NCBI RefSeq assembly: GCF_009796865.1
Contig: NZ_CP047028.1
Span: 620,001 to 684,000, forward strand
Direction: 5' to 3'
Source of the DNA: Formosa sp. L2A11
GTDB taxonomy: Bacteria; Bacteroidota; Bacteroidia; Flavobacteriales; Flavobacteriaceae
Length of the DNA stretch: 64,000 bases
A model generated the notes under the pieces. It worked only from the letters and a program-made list of their open reading frames with translations, did no database searches and was not told the DNA's origin. Numbering within the stretch: the stretch's first letter is position 1; every line of letters starts with the position of its first letter. The position numbers were made by a program, and so were the translations under genes. This document shows, piece after piece, positions 39,273-49,521 of the stretch.

Positions 39273-39834
39273 AACTATCGGAATTTAGTGCGTTTAATTG
39301 TTGTTGAAGCAACTGTCTTGCTTTATACAATTGCGATTTAGAAGTTCCCTCAGAAATTTTAAGTATGCTGGCTATTTCATGATGCTTATAACCTTCGATA
39401 GCAGACATTACAAATACCATTCTATAACCTTCCGGTAAATTATCTATTAGATTTTGAATATCGTCTACGGCTAAATTCCCTTCACTAGAAAGTGGTGAAG
39501 CTTCGGTAGTATCATCATCAACTTCTACAAAAACAACTTGTTTTTTCTGCCTTAAAAATGAAATAGATTCTCGGACCATAATTCTACGAATCCAGCCTTC
39601 AAAAGAACCTTTATTTTCAAACGTTTTTAATTGTGTGAATACTTTTAAGAAACCATTTAGCATTGCCTCTTCTGCATGCTGTACATCTTTAATATAGTAC
39701 CGGCAAACACTTAGCATTTTAGGCGCATGCCAATTGTACAACGCTTGCTGTGCTTCGCGGTTGTTTTGGATAGCCTTTTTTATAAGCTGAGTTTGGTTTT
39801 TATGTAATTGTATAACTTTCAAAAACGGTTTCAT
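39259..39834 (-). CDS. ECF-type RNA polymerase sigma factor
   Basis: A 191-residue sigma-70 family protein of the extracytoplasmic group. Region 2 (AMLNGFLKVFTQLKTFENKGSF) and region 4 (LPEGYRMVFVMSAIEGYKHH...ISEGTSKSQLYKARQ) are both present. It is the first gene of a trio with an anti-sigma-like protein and an outer-membrane-type protein, whose expression it probably drives. The signal is unknown. Confidence 0.92.
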   Translation of the reverse strand: MKPFLKVIQLHKNQTQLIKKAIQNNREAQQALYNWHAPKMLSVCRYYIKDVQHAEEAMLNGFLKVFTQLKTFENKGSFEGWIRRIMVRESISFLRQKKQVVFVEVDDDTTEASPLSSEGNLAVDDIQNLIDNLPEGYRMVFVMSAIEGYKHHEIASILKISEGTSKSQLYKARQLLQQQLNALNSDSYGIQ

Positions 39835-39888
39835 TTGGTCTTCTATTTATAAAGACGCAAAAACATTTAGAAAGGTTGCCTGAAGATT

Positions 39889-40866
39889 TTATTTTTTTCT
39901 ATCGATAACATAATTCACCATTAAAATTAATGATGTTTTGAATGCAGACTCAGGATAAGGCTCTAACATTTTTAAAGCTTCTTCTTGAAATGCTTTCATT
40001 TTTGTAACGGCATAATCTAAACCACCATTATCTTTTACAAAAGCAACAACTTCTTTAACGCGTTTGGCATCTTTGTTATGGTTTTTAATAGAATTAATTA
40101 ACCATTTATTATCTTTTTTAGACACCGTATTAAGCACGTAAATTAGTGGAAGTGTCATTTTTTGTTCTTTAATATCGATTCCGGTAGGTTTACCAATTTT
40201 TTCTTGGCCATAATCGAATAAGTCATCTTTAATCTGAAAAGCCATCCCGATAAGCTCTCCAAATTTACGCATAGTTTCTACATGTGTAGATTCTGGCTTA
40301 ACAGATGCTGCACCTAAACTACAACATGCTGCAATTAAGGTTGCTGTTTTCTGACGAATGATTTCGTAATACACGTCTTCGGTAATATCTAACCGACGTG
40401 CTTTTTCTATTTGAAGTAATTCACCTTCGCTCATCTCACGAACAGCGATAGATATAATTTTAAGTAAGTCGAAATCGTTATTATCGATAGATAATAATAA
40501 TCCTTTAGACAATAAATAATCACCAACAAGCACCGCAATTTTATTTTTCCAAAGTGCATTTACAGAGAAAAAACCGCGACGTCTGTTACTATCATCAACA
40601 ACATCGTCGTGTACTAAAGTTGCAGTATGAATTAATTCGATTACAGAAGCACCACGATAAGTACGCTCGCTAACCTCGCCATTAGACACCATTTTAGAAA
40701 CTAAAAACACGAACATTGGTCGCATTTGTTTTCCTTTTCTATTTACAATATAATGTGTAATTCTATTAAGCAAAGCCACTTTAGAAGACATAGAAAGTAA
40801 GAACTTTTGTTCAAAAAGTTCCATCTCGTAAGCTATAGGTTGCTTTATTTGTTCTACAATTTTCAA
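39889..40866 (-). CDS. Polyprenyl (octaprenyl-type) diphosphate synthase
   Basis: A 325-residue trans-isoprenyl diphosphate synthase. The first Asp-rich motif is LVHDDVVDDSNRRRG and the second is QIKDDLFDYG. Length and sequence resemble flavobacterial IspB-like enzymes that make the menaquinone side chain. A role in supplying GGPP for carotenoids cannot be excluded. No terminator is seen between it and the neighbouring genes. Confidence 0.9.
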   Translation of the reverse strand: MKIVEQIKQPIAYEMELFEQKFLLSMSSKVALLNRITHYIVNRKGKQMRPMFVFLVSKMVSNGEVSERTYRGASVIELIHTATLVHDDVVDDSNRRRGFFSVNALWKNKIAVLVGDYLLSKGLLLSIDNNDFDLLKIISIAVREMSEGELLQIEKARRLDITEDVYYEIIRQKTATLIAACCSLGAASVKPESTHVETMRKFGELIGMAFQIKDDLFDYGQEKIGKPTGIDIKEQKMTLPLIYVLNTVSKKDNKWLINSIKNHNKDAKRVKEVVAFVKDNGGLDYAVTKMKAFQEEALKMLEPYPESAFKTSLILMVNYVIDRKK

Positions 40867-40963
40867 CTAGAAGAAGATGCTATTTATTATCTATACAAAC
40901 CTAATAAAAATGCACGTTATAAACTATTTAATAGTTCTGAATACTATTTAAAAAAGGACAAAA

Positions 40964-42004
40964 TTAACTTTTATTAGCTAATTGTCCGCAGGCAGCATCT
41001 ATATCCTTTCCTCTAGAGCGTCTTATAGTGACAGTAATATTATTTGCTTCTAAAACTTTAACGTACATATCTAGAGCATCGTCTGGAGCTTGCTGAAATT
41101 CGCCATCATCAATAGGGTTATATTCTATTAAATTAACTTTACTTGGCGCAAATTTGCAAAACTGAACCAAAGCATCTACATCTTTACGTTTATCGTTAAT
41201 ACCTTTCCACACTACATATTCGTAAGTAATTCTACTTTTTGTTTTACTAAACCAATATTCTAAAGCAGATCTTAAATCGGCTAAAGGAAATGTTTCGTTA
41301 AATGGCATAATAGACGTTCTTACCTCATCTATAGCAGAGTGTAAAGACACTGCAAGTTTAAATCTAACTTCATCGTCTGCCATTTTTCTAATCATTTTTG
41401 GCACACCAGACGTAGACACCGTAATACGTCTTGGAGACATCGCTAAACCTTCTACATCTGTAATTTTATCAATGGCTTTAACTACGTTATTATAATTCAT
41501 AAGAGGTTCTCCCATTCCCATGAATACAATATTACTTAGTGGTCTGTCTTGATATAAACGACTTTGGTTATCTATTGCAACAACCTGATCGTAAATCTCG
41601 TCCGGATTTAAGTTACGCATACGTTTTAAACGTGATGTTGCACAGAAACGACAATCTAAACTACAACCTACTTGGCTAGACACACAAGCTGTTGTTCTTG
41701 TTTTTGTTGGAATTAAAACAGACTCGACAACCAAACCATCGTGCAATTGCACAGCATTTTTAACGGTACCATCGCTACTACGCTGCATGGTATCGACTTT
41801 AATGTGATTAATAACAAAATTGTCTTCTAACATTTGTCGGGTCTCTTTCGAAATATTTGTCATATCGTCGAAATGATGCGCACCCTTGCTCCATAACCAT
41901 TCGTAAACTTGATTTCCACGAAATGCTTTGTCGCCTTGAGATTCAAAAAAAGTTCTAATTTGATCTTTTGTTAATGCCCGAATGTCCTTTTTCTTGTCTG
42001 CCAT
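40964..42004 (-). CDS. rlmN: 23S rRNA/tRNA adenine-C2 methyltransferase RlmN
   Basis: A 346-residue radical SAM enzyme that methylates A2503 of 23S rRNA and A37 of tRNAs. The iron-sulfur cysteines are in VGCSLDCRFCATS. The two mechanistic Cys are expected in the AACGQL segment at the C-terminus and in the conserved domain. Length and motifs are complete. It is separated from the upstream queA gene by a terminator. Confidence 0.97.
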   Translation of the reverse strand: MADKKKDIRALTKDQIRTFFESQGDKAFRGNQVYEWLWSKGAHHFDDMTNISKETRQMLEDNFVINHIKVDTMQRSSDGTVKNAVQLHDGLVVESVLIPTKTRTTACVSSQVGCSLDCRFCATSRLKRMRNLNPDEIYDQVVAIDNQSRLYQDRPLSNIVFMGMGEPLMNYNNVVKAIDKITDVEGLAMSPRRITVSTSGVPKMIRKMADDEVRFKLAVSLHSAIDEVRTSIMPFNETFPLADLRSALEYWFSKTKSRITYEYVVWKGINDKRKDVDALVQFCKFAPSKVNLIEYNPIDDGEFQQAPDDALDMYVKVLEANNITVTIRRSRGKDIDAACGQLANKS

Positions 42005-42070
42005 AATACTGCAAAAGTAATTAAAATGTGATTAGCAAATTTTGCTTCTCTTAGCTTTTAAAAGCTATAA

Positions 42071-42097
42071 AAAAAGCCTTGATTAACAAGGCTTTTA
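42071..42097. terminator. Terminator between queA and rlmN
   Basis: AAAAGCCTTG-TTAAT-CAAGGCTTTT, read on the minus strand and followed by more T residues, lies 26 bp after the queA stop. Confidence 0.85.
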
Positions 42098-42122
42098 AAA
42101 TGTGTTTTGTAAGTTGTTATAC

Positions 42123-43172
42123 TTATATAATTAGCATGGCATCACCATAGCTATAAAATTTATATCCTTCTTTTACAGCTTCTTCGTAAGCACGTTTAAT
42201 AAAATCGTGACCTGCAAATGCAGAAACCATCATTAAAAGTGTAGATTTTGGAGTATGGAAGTTTGTAATCATACAATTCGCGATACTAAATTCGTAAGGA
42301 GGGAAAATAAATTTATTTGTCCAACCGTTAAATTCATTTAAGGTACCGTGAGACGACACAGAACTTTCTATAGCACGCATAGATGTTGTACCAACAGCAC
42401 ACACACGTCTCTTTTCTTTAATTCCTGTATTGATTATGTTTACCGCTTTTTCTTCGATAATAGCCTCTTCACTATCCATTTTGTGTTTAGACAAATCTTC
42501 TACTTCTACAGGATTAAAAGTTCCTAATCCAACATGTAAAGTAACATCTGCAAATTTTACACCTTTAATTTCTAAACGCTTAAGTAAGTGTTTAGAGAAG
42601 TGTAATCCAGCAGTTGGAGCAGCAACAGCACCTTCATTTTTAGCATAAATGGTTTGGTAACGCTCTTCGTCTTCTGGTTTTACTTCACGTTTAATATATT
42701 TTGGAAGCGGAGTTTCTCCTAATATTTTAAGTTTGTTTCTAAATTCTGTATAAGACCCATCGTATAAGAAACGTAATGTACGCCCTCTAGAGGTTGTATT
42801 ATCTATAACTTCTGCAACTAAAGTGTCATCATCACCGAAATATAATTTATTTCCAATTCTAATTTTACGAGCAGGATCTACCAAAACATCCCAAAGACGT
42901 TGTTCTTCGTTTAATTCTCTTAATAAGAATACTTCGATACGTGCTCCCGTTTTTTCTTTGTTTCCGAATAAACGTGCAGGAAATACTTTAGTATCATTAA
43001 GAATCATCACATCATCCTCATCAAAATAATCAATGATATCTTTAAACGATTTGTGTTCAATAGTTTGATTTTTTCTATCCAAAACCATTAGACGAGCCTC
43101 ATCTCTATTCTCTGATGGGTCTTCTGCTAATAACTCTTCTGGCAGGTTAAAATTAAAATGTGATAATTTCAT
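42123..43172 (-). CDS. queA: tRNA preQ1(34) S-adenosylmethionine ribosyltransferase-isomerase QueA
   Basis: A 349-residue enzyme that transfers the ribosyl part of SAM to preQ1 in tRNA to form epoxyqueuosine. The start is ATG 43172 ([19 protein letters not shown]), the family N-terminus, since the extension to 43202 would begin with TTG. Typical segments are [22 protein letters not shown] and [18 protein letters not shown]. No preQ1 riboswitch was recognised in the upstream 175 bp. Confidence 0.96.
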   Translation of the reverse strand: MKLSHFNFNLPEELLAEDPSENRDEARLMVLDRKNQTIEHKSFKDIIDYFDEDDVMILNDTKVFPARLFGNKEKTGARIEVFLLRELNEEQRLWDVLVDPARKIRIGNKLYFGDDDTLVAEVIDNTTSRGRTLRFLYDGSYTEFRNKLKILGETPLPKYIKREVKPEDEERYQTIYAKNEGAVAAPTAGLHFSKHLLKRLEIKGVKFADVTLHVGLGTFNPVEVEDLSKHKMDSEEAIIEEKAVNIINTGIKEKRRVCAVGTTSMRAIESSVSSHGTLNEFNGWTNKFIFPPYEFSIANCMITNFHTPKSTLLMMVSAFAGHDFIKRAYEEAVKEGYKFYSYGDAMLII

Positions 43173-43347
43173 GTTCTGATATTTATATTTTAAATATTGC
43201 AAAAATTACTATACAAATAATTTCACAATACTATTAATAGGAAATGCAAATATACGACCTGAAAATAGGCCTTGTCAAGTAAATTGCTATTTATTATTCA
43301 TTTAATTAACAAATCCTAGTGAGAATCGGCTTTATTTCCTATATTTT

Positions 43348-44583
43348 TTAGTTTTCTACGACCTTAAATCCTATTTTTTCCAAATCTATCCAGAATTCCG
43401 GGTATGATTTAGAGACTACTTCTGCATTATTTACACGCATTTTAGCACATAAAGCTAACGGTGCAAATGCCATTGCCATTCTATGATCGTTATAAGTATC
43501 GATAGCGACATCTTGATTTATGTGATTTGAAGCTTCTAAAACAAGTGTTTTATCGGTAACATGAACTTGACCTCCTAACTTACCAAGTTCTGTTTTTAAA
43601 GCTTCTAATCTATCTGTTTCTTTAATTTTTAAAGTATGTAATCCAGATAAATCACAAGACAAACCTAAACCAAAACAACTTACTGCTATAGTTTGGGCAA
43701 TATCTGGTGCATTTACTAAATCTAGTTTAATAATGTGCGCTTTAGAAACTGCTTTTACTTTTTTAAGTGTAATGGTATTATTTTCGAACGTAGTTTCTAC
43801 TCCAAATTCTTTATAAATTGAAGCTAAAACAGAATCTCCTTGTAAAGACGTTTCTTTGTATGCAGATAATGTAATAGTTGTTCCTATTGGACTTAAAGCA
43901 ACAATACTAAAAAAATAAGACGCCGAAGACCAATCGCTTTCTACTGTTAACGTTTGATTTGCAACAATCTCTTTTTTGGGTTGAACAATAATAGTTTGAC
44001 CTTTAAATTCTGCTTCAATCTCTAATTGACGCAATAAATTCAATGTCATTTTTATATAAGGCACCGAAGTTATTTCGCCGTCTAAAGTTAGCTTTAAACC
44101 ATTTTCTAAAGACGATCCAATTAATAGTAATGCTGATATATATTGACTACTTACATTGGCTTTAAGCGTCACTTCGTTTTGCGTAATTTTTTTACCTGAA
44201 ATTTTTATTGGCGGATAACCGTCGTTTTCTACATAAGAAATATCTGCACCAAGGTCGCGTAAGGCATCGACTAGAATTTTAATCGGACGTTCTTTCATAC
44301 GCTTAGAACCTGTTAAGGTTACAGATTTCCCTTCGCGACTAGAAAAATAAGCCGTAAGGAATCGCATAGTTGTTCCTGCATGATGAATATCGACAATCTC
44401 ATCTTCAGATTTTAAAGCCATTTGCATAACATCTGAATCGTCTGAATTTGATACATTCTCTAAAGAAATATTCGGAAATAAGGCTTGTAAAACTAATAAG
44501 CGATTCGACTCACTCTTAGACCCTGTAATGGTAATATTTAAGGGTTTTTGAATAATTTCAGACTGTTCTAAAGTGATATTCAT
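43348..44583 (-). CDS. aroA: 3-phosphoshikimate 1-carboxyvinyltransferase (EPSP synthase) AroA
   Basis: A 411-residue shikimate-pathway enzyme. Conserved regions include ITGSKSESNRLLVLQAL, HAGTTMRFLTAYF (substrate site, in place of the common GNAGTAMRPL), KETDRLEALKTELGKLGG and YNDHRMAMAFAPLAL. It makes EPSP from shikimate-3-phosphate and PEP. It lies 6 bp after the MazG-like gene and about 6 kb downstream of the aromatic operon on the same strand. Confidence 0.95.
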   Translation of the reverse strand: MNITLEQSEIIQKPLNITITGSKSESNRLLVLQALFPNISLENVSNSDDSDVMQMALKSEDEIVDIHHAGTTMRFLTAYFSSREGKSVTLTGSKRMKERPIKILVDALRDLGADISYVENDGYPPIKISGKKITQNEVTLKANVSSQYISALLLIGSSLENGLKLTLDGEITSVPYIKMTLNLLRQLEIEAEFKGQTIIVQPKKEIVANQTLTVESDWSSASYFFSIVALSPIGTTITLSAYKETSLQGDSVLASIYKEFGVETTFENNTITLKKVKAVSKAHIIKLDLVNAPDIAQTIAVSCFGLGLSCDLSGLHTLKIKETDRLEALKTELGKLGGQVHVTDKTLVLEASNHINQDVAIDTYNDHRMAMAFAPLALCAKMRVNNAEVVSKSYPEFWIDLEKIGFKVVEN

Positions 44584-44589
44584 GATGTA

Positions 44590-44916
44590 CTATTTTAATT
44601 TTTTATTATTGTGATGCCTATCGTGGTCGCGTTTTGTTTTTACATCTAATTTCTTATCGAACGCCTCTTGTAAATTAATTCCGGTTTGGTTTGCCAAACA
44701 TAAAACAACAAAAACAACATCGGCTAATTCTTCACCCAAATCTTTATTTTTATCACTTTCTTTTTCACTTTGTTCGCCATAACGTCTTGCTATAATTCTA
44801 GCTACCTCCCCTACTTCTTCTGTAAGTTGTGCCATATTAGTAAGCTCGTTAAAATAGCGAACACCATGTTCTTTAATCCAAGAATCTACGGCTAATTGTG
44901 CGTCTTCAATATTCAT
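44590..44916 (-). CDS. MazG-like nucleotide pyrophosphohydrolase
   Basis: A 108-residue all-alpha NTP pyrophosphohydrolase. The metal-binding EExxE...ExxD pattern is present (LTEEVGEVARIIARR and LGEELADVVFVVLCLANQ). It probably cleans non-canonical nucleotides. An unusually good Shine-Dalgarno (AAAGGAG) precedes the ATG, rare in this phylum. It is followed closely by aroA. Confidence 0.9.
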   Translation of the reverse strand: MNIEDAQLAVDSWIKEHGVRYFNELTNMAQLTEEVGEVARIIARRYGEQSEKESDKNKDLGEELADVVFVVLCLANQTGINLQEAFDKKLDVKTKRDHDRHHNNKKLK

Positions 44917-45060
44917 GTATAACTCCTTTATATAAAATCGCCAAGTGTTTAAGCTTTCTAAAAAAGCACAAAGACCTGACGACTTGTTTACTTTATAATG
45001 TAAAACTACTATTTTATTTTTTCAAACTTAAAAAAACAAAAACTTATTCTGTCTTTTAAA

Positions 45061-47082
45061 TTAGCTTTTTGCTAATACCATTTTCTCTGTTTCTTTTTTA
45101 ACTAGCATACCAAAATATTGTTTAAACTGGTCGTAATCAATAGCCAATATAAAGGAACGATTAATTTGAAAACTCACTTTTAAAACCACCATATTAGAAG
45201 ATCCTGAAGTTAAAAACGAAAACATGCCTTCTCCTCCGTTAAATTGCACTTTTGCACTTTCAGGCATAGACTCTACAACATAACCCTCTGGCAACATAAT
45301 AGAAACATTGTAATTATACACATTAGGATATGTAAACTCTATTGGAAAATTTCGTTTTTCTTGTTTAAATGTATTCTCTGTTGTTGCGTAAAATAACATT
45401 GGAGACACATAAAGTTTATCTCCTATAGACTCGACAGCATTTTCTAAAGTGTAAGAAAAAGAATATTGCAAACTCGGACTATTTAAATCGTCTTCGTTTT
45501 TTACCACATAATTAGAAATTTCTATTTCACCTTTATCTTGTTCTAAATTACGCAAGCGCTCATCGTCTCCCATATTACTATATTTAGATCGGAATTTCAT
45601 TGCAGATGAATTTTCTAATTTCACAAAAACGCGGCCTTGGACTGCTAAATCTGGTTTTATTTTATATTGTAATGTGTAATTTTCTTCTCCAGATGTAGGA
45701 CTCATTAAATCTACCCAAGCAGAACCACCATGTTCGCGAACAATACGACCTTGCCAGTTTATTGCACGAGAAGGCAACACGTTTGGTAACGCATAACGAT
45801 ATGTGGCATCTAGAAGTATTATATTATCTAACATTTCTACAGCCGAAATAACATAATTAAATCCATTTCGTGTTGGATACAACGGGATCCCATTACTTTT
45901 TGTACTAATTAAAACCGGACTTGCATTTAAACCTGCATAACGCAACATAGCAGTTAACATTAAGTTGATGTCTCCTACATTTCCTGAACCGTCTTTATAT
46001 GCTTTTTTAACGCCATTTTCTGCGTAATATCCTAAATATTCATTCCAAGCCACTTTAGATTTTACAAAATTGTAAATTAAAGAAATACGTTCTGTACTGC
46101 TTGTAACGTTAGCAAGAAGAGCATCTAGATCTTTCTCGAAATATCCAGTTTTAGATAACTGACCTCCAAAACTACTATTATCATAAATAGTTTTTATTAC
46201 GCTTTCCCAGTCTGTAGAATACTTTTTAATTGAATTATCCTGTCCTTTATACATGGCATATTCCCACTTTACATTAGCACGATATACATCCATATTATCT
46301 ACATAAGGTTCTTCTTTTAATGCAGGAACATCTACTAAATCTGCTTTAAATTCAGTTTCATGAAATTCCCATTTAGAATTATCAACACTAGTTGTACTAC
46401 TATTGAAACCTCCCCCTCCAGAACGCTGTTTAGAAGTTATATTTTCAACTCTATTTCTTTCAGTTTCGGTTATCTTAGCTGTGTATTTTGCCTTTGGATT
46501 AAAATACTTATTGAAGTAAAAATATTCTGGAATACGAGCATTAAACTCTAACTTTTTAACAGGAATATCGTATTGTAAATCTACATCGTCTAAGGCTATA
46601 AAAGGAGATTCTTTTCTGTATCTAAACTCTACAATACAGCCGTCTGTAATATTTGGCATAGTAAATTTAAGTTGTCCCCAATACTGATTGGTTTCTTCTT
46701 TAAATATATTGTCTTTATCTAATTTATCTTTTTCAATCTTGCCATCTTTTAAATAATAAGTATATCCTTTTAATTCAGACAATTCTTCTACATTAGACCC
46801 GCCATTGTCATAAAAAGGAACAATTTCTGTGGCCCAATCTACACCTTCTTTATCATAGATTTTTATTCGTTTTTGAACTTCTTTAACTACGATAAAACCT
46901 TCGCTAGGATTATATTGAAAATAAACATTTTCATTTACATATAAGATAGTCGCATGTGCTTCCTGAGCTTTAGGGTTTGCTGTTTCTTTTAATTCTGCTT
47001 TAGAGATTTTTCCGAATTTATAATCTTGAGCAGATGTGTAGGAGATTATTAGTAAACATAGTAGGCTGAATACATTTTTCAT
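45061..47082 (-). CDS. DUF3857/transglutaminase-like protein, catalytic site degenerate
   Basis: A 673-residue exported protein with signal peptide (VFSLLCLLIISYTSAQ), an N-terminal DUF3857 domain, a transglutaminase-like core and a C-terminal DUF3858-like region. The core keeps the fold (SGNVGDINLMLTAMLRYAGL). It lacks the catalytic Cys at the usual place, and the His position reads Tyr (FNYVISAV); the Asp in LLDATYRY remains. It should be non-enzymatic, perhaps a binding protein. It is 8 bp downstream of a paralogue with an intact Cys. Confidence 0.88.
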   Translation of the reverse strand: MKNVFSLLCLLIISYTSAQDYKFGKISKAELKETANPKAQEAHATILYVNENVYFQYNPSEGFIVVKEVQKRIKIYDKEGVDWATEIVPFYDNGGSNVEELSELKGYTYYLKDGKIEKDKLDKDNIFKEETNQYWGQLKFTMPNITDGCIVEFRYRKESPFIALDDVDLQYDIPVKKLEFNARIPEYFYFNKYFNPKAKYTAKITETERNRVENITSKQRSGGGGFNSSTTSVDNSKWEFHETEFKADLVDVPALKEEPYVDNMDVYRANVKWEYAMYKGQDNSIKKYSTDWESVIKTIYDNSSFGGQLSKTGYFEKDLDALLANVTSSTERISLIYNFVKSKVAWNEYLGYYAENGVKKAYKDGSGNVGDINLMLTAMLRYAGLNASPVLISTKSNGIPLYPTRNGFNYVISAVEMLDNIILLDATYRYALPNVLPSRAINWQGRIVREHGGSAWVDLMSPTSGEENYTLQYKIKPDLAVQGRVFVKLENSSAMKFRSKYSNMGDDERLRNLEQDKGEIEISNYVVKNEDDLNSPSLQYSFSYTLENAVESIGDKLYVSPMLFYATTENTFKQEKRNFPIEFTYPNVYNYNVSIMLPEGYVVESMPESAKVQFNGGEGMFSFLTSGSSNMVVLKVSFQINRSFILAIDYDQFKQYFGMLVKKETEKMVLAKS

Positions 47083-47090
47083 TGATTAGG

Positions 47091-48989
47091 TTATTTGGTT
47101 AGTAGAACTATTTTAGAGTTATCATGTTTTGAAATAGAAGACCAGAAGGCTCTATAGGCTTTATAATCTTCTTTAGGATATGTGCCTTTTTCTAGTTGTA
47201 ATTTTCGTTTATAACGTAATTTTCCATCTCCCAAATCTTCTATAGACATTGCATAAGACCCAAATTTTGTTTCAATTGCAACTGGAGATTGCAAGGCTTC
47301 TACGTCTAAACCAGCTTCTAAATGAAACACATATTCATCTTGGTCTAAAAACCCTCTATCTATCTCTAGAGACATGGTTCGTTTAGAATAGCGTGGCGGA
47401 ATATGAGATAGTTTATTAAAAACATCAGGAACAAGCAAGAGTCTGTTTCCTGTTTTAGAAGCATAAGACTTAGCAGATACTTTTACATTTTCTGTAAAGA
47501 CAACTTCATTTTTATTATTTGTAAACTGAATAGATTCTACAACCAAATCATTTACATTATCCCACATGTTTTTAAATCTAAGTTTTTGGTTCTTTTCGGT
47601 CTCTTCTTCTAAGCCATCGCTACCTCTGTATTGAGAACCATAAGATTTCATTTCTACCTGACTTGTAAAGCCTCCTTCTAAGTTTAAATTAATATCTGCG
47701 GTTGTCGCTAAAACATTCGCTTTGGTATCGTAAACTGTGGTATGTATAATTTTACCACCTTCGGGTGTAATTATTAACGCATCTCTATCGTCTGTAAAAT
47801 TAGCAATGTAACCAAATGGAGTGTCCTGGCTGGTACATTCTAACCAAATATAATCGTCTCCATTAGGAATGGTTAACACGGCATGGTTTCCTTCTGTTGC
47901 AGAAAAGTCACGATCAAAACTTCTAATATTTTTTCCGCCATAAATCACAGCGTAATATGATGGTACACCAACCACATCTAACAATGCTTTTGTATAATTA
48001 GAAAGCCCTTTACAATCGCCATAACTTAATCGATCTACGTCTTCTGCCAACATGGGTTTCCAACCGCCAATACCAACTTGCACACTAATATATCTTGTGT
48101 TTTGCTGAAGATATTGATAAACAATTTTTGCTTTTTCAATATTTGTAGGAGCCTCTTTAGTAAGCCCTAATATTTCTGTTTTTACAGATTCTGGTAGTGT
48201 TCTCGTATCTACTAATAAAGTATTGTACATCCATTTTCCAAAATCGGTCCAATTGGTATTTACGCCTTTTACACCTTTCATATCAAAGGTCTGCATCGCC
48301 ACTTTCACGCGTGGAGCATAAGTGTAAAAATCTGGACTTAAAGTTTCTGGTTTTATGGCTAATAAGTTTTCTGCCACATAATGATAATCTCCTACTTTCT
48401 TGATATTATAATCTTCCAAATGTTCTTCCTTAATTGCAAGCGGGACATCTGTTTCATTAAAAATTTGATAAGAAGATTCTATCACACCTGTATAATGGTC
48501 TTCTAGAGGAGACCAACTAGGAACAAAAGCTGTCATTTTATGTTCTACTTCCGATATATAATCTATAGTATATGGATACTCTACCGCTGCATATTTTAAA
48601 TACTTTACGCGATTATCATTATAAATAGAAATACCATCTGCAGCTGCAACATCTGTAAAATCTTTTTCTTTATAACGTTTAATTTTTTCACCTGCAGCGT
48701 TATAAACTGTAGCTTCTAAAGTTTTAATTTTTGTAGTCTCATCATAATATTCGTAGGCTTGACCTTTATAATCGCCTGTTTCGTTATAAATGGTTACTAT
48801 ACGGTGAGATTTTACAAGCATTTTATTGTAGGCTTGAATGTGAATTTCTACATCATTAGCTTTTACTAATGCATTCGCATTTTTTCCAATAGTTGCTTTT
48901 TCGAGAATGTTTGAACTGAAATTTGTTTGGGCAAATACGTTCATTGTTAGGCATAACAAAAATATGCCCAAAGAGGACTTTAAATACAT
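47091..48989 (-). CDS. DUF3857/transglutaminase-like protein, catalytic Cys present
   Basis: A 632-residue exported protein starting at ATG 48989, which gives a good signal peptide (SSLGIFLLCLTMNVFAQ). DUF3857 is followed by a transglutaminase-like core with Cys in LSYGDCKGLSNYTKAL and His in EGNHAVLTI. The third position is Glu (IWLECTSQ). It may act on periplasmic proteins or peptides, but the substrate is unknown. The gene pair is likely one transcript. Confidence 0.88.
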   Translation of the reverse strand: MYLKSSLGIFLLCLTMNVFAQTNFSSNILEKATIGKNANALVKANDVEIHIQAYNKMLVKSHRIVTIYNETGDYKGQAYEYYDETTKIKTLEATVYNAAGEKIKRYKEKDFTDVAAADGISIYNDNRVKYLKYAAVEYPYTIDYISEVEHKMTAFVPSWSPLEDHYTGVIESSYQIFNETDVPLAIKEEHLEDYNIKKVGDYHYVAENLLAIKPETLSPDFYTYAPRVKVAMQTFDMKGVKGVNTNWTDFGKWMYNTLLVDTRTLPESVKTEILGLTKEAPTNIEKAKIVYQYLQQNTRYISVQVGIGGWKPMLAEDVDRLSYGDCKGLSNYTKALLDVVGVPSYYAVIYGGKNIRSFDRDFSATEGNHAVLTIPNGDDYIWLECTSQDTPFGYIANFTDDRDALIITPEGGKIIHTTVYDTKANVLATTADINLNLEGGFTSQVEMKSYGSQYRGSDGLEEETEKNQKLRFKNMWDNVNDLVVESIQFTNNKNEVVFTENVKVSAKSYASKTGNRLLLVPDVFNKLSHIPPRYSKRTMSLEIDRGFLDQDEYVFHLEAGLDVEALQSPVAIETKFGSYAMSIEDLGDGKLRYKRKLQLEKGTYPKEDYKAYRAFWSSISKHDNSKIVLLTK

Positions 48990-49056
48990 AGATAGGTTAA
49001 GTTGACTCACTAAATTTAACATTATTTTATGTTAAAAAAAACAAAAAACTTAACTT

Positions 49057-49509
49057 TTACTCTTTATTCTTACTGTCTATAATTATAGTTACTGGACCGT
49101 CGTTTAACAGCTTAACTTTCATATCTGCACCAAACCTGCCTGTTTGAACTTTATTGTCTAAATCCTTCTCTAATTGATTTATAAAAGATGTATACAACGG
49201 TATTGAGATATCTGGTTTTGCAGCTTTTATATAACTGGGTCTGTTTCCTTTTTTTGTAGCTGCATGAAGAGTAAATTGACTGACTACAATAACTTGTCCT
49301 TTTGCATCGATTACAGAGGTATTCATAACGCCATTTTCATCTTCAAAAATACGGAGATTTGCTATTTTTTTAGATAACCATAAAATATCTTCTTGAGTAT
49401 CGTTATTTACAATACCAACAAGAACTAGGAGTCCGTGTTGTATATTAGCAACAACCTCTCCTTCAATGGTAACACTTGCTTCTGAAACACGTTGAATGAC
49501 TACTTTCAT
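49057..49509 (-). CDS. dtd: D-aminoacyl-tRNA deacylase Dtd
   Basis: A 150-residue proofreading enzyme that frees tRNA from D-amino acids or glycine. The two family motifs are VVSQFTLHAATKKGNRPSY (SQFTL) and LLNDGPVTIIID (GPVT, cross-subunit Gly-Pro). Length is standard. It lies 12 bp after rsgA in the same direction. Confidence 0.97.
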   Translation of the reverse strand: MKVVIQRVSEASVTIEGEVVANIQHGLLVLVGIVNNDTQEDILWLSKKIANLRIFEDENGVMNTSVIDAKGQVIVVSQFTLHAATKKGNRPSYIKAAKPDISIPLYTSFINQLEKDLDNKVQTGRFGADMKVKLLNDGPVTIIIDSKNKE

Positions 49510-49521
49510 TAAAAATTGGTC

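Noticed and set aside
43173..43347. A preQ1 riboswitch upstream of queA
   Set aside because: I looked for the short H-type pseudoknot pattern and did not find it. The region is AT-rich without stable stems.
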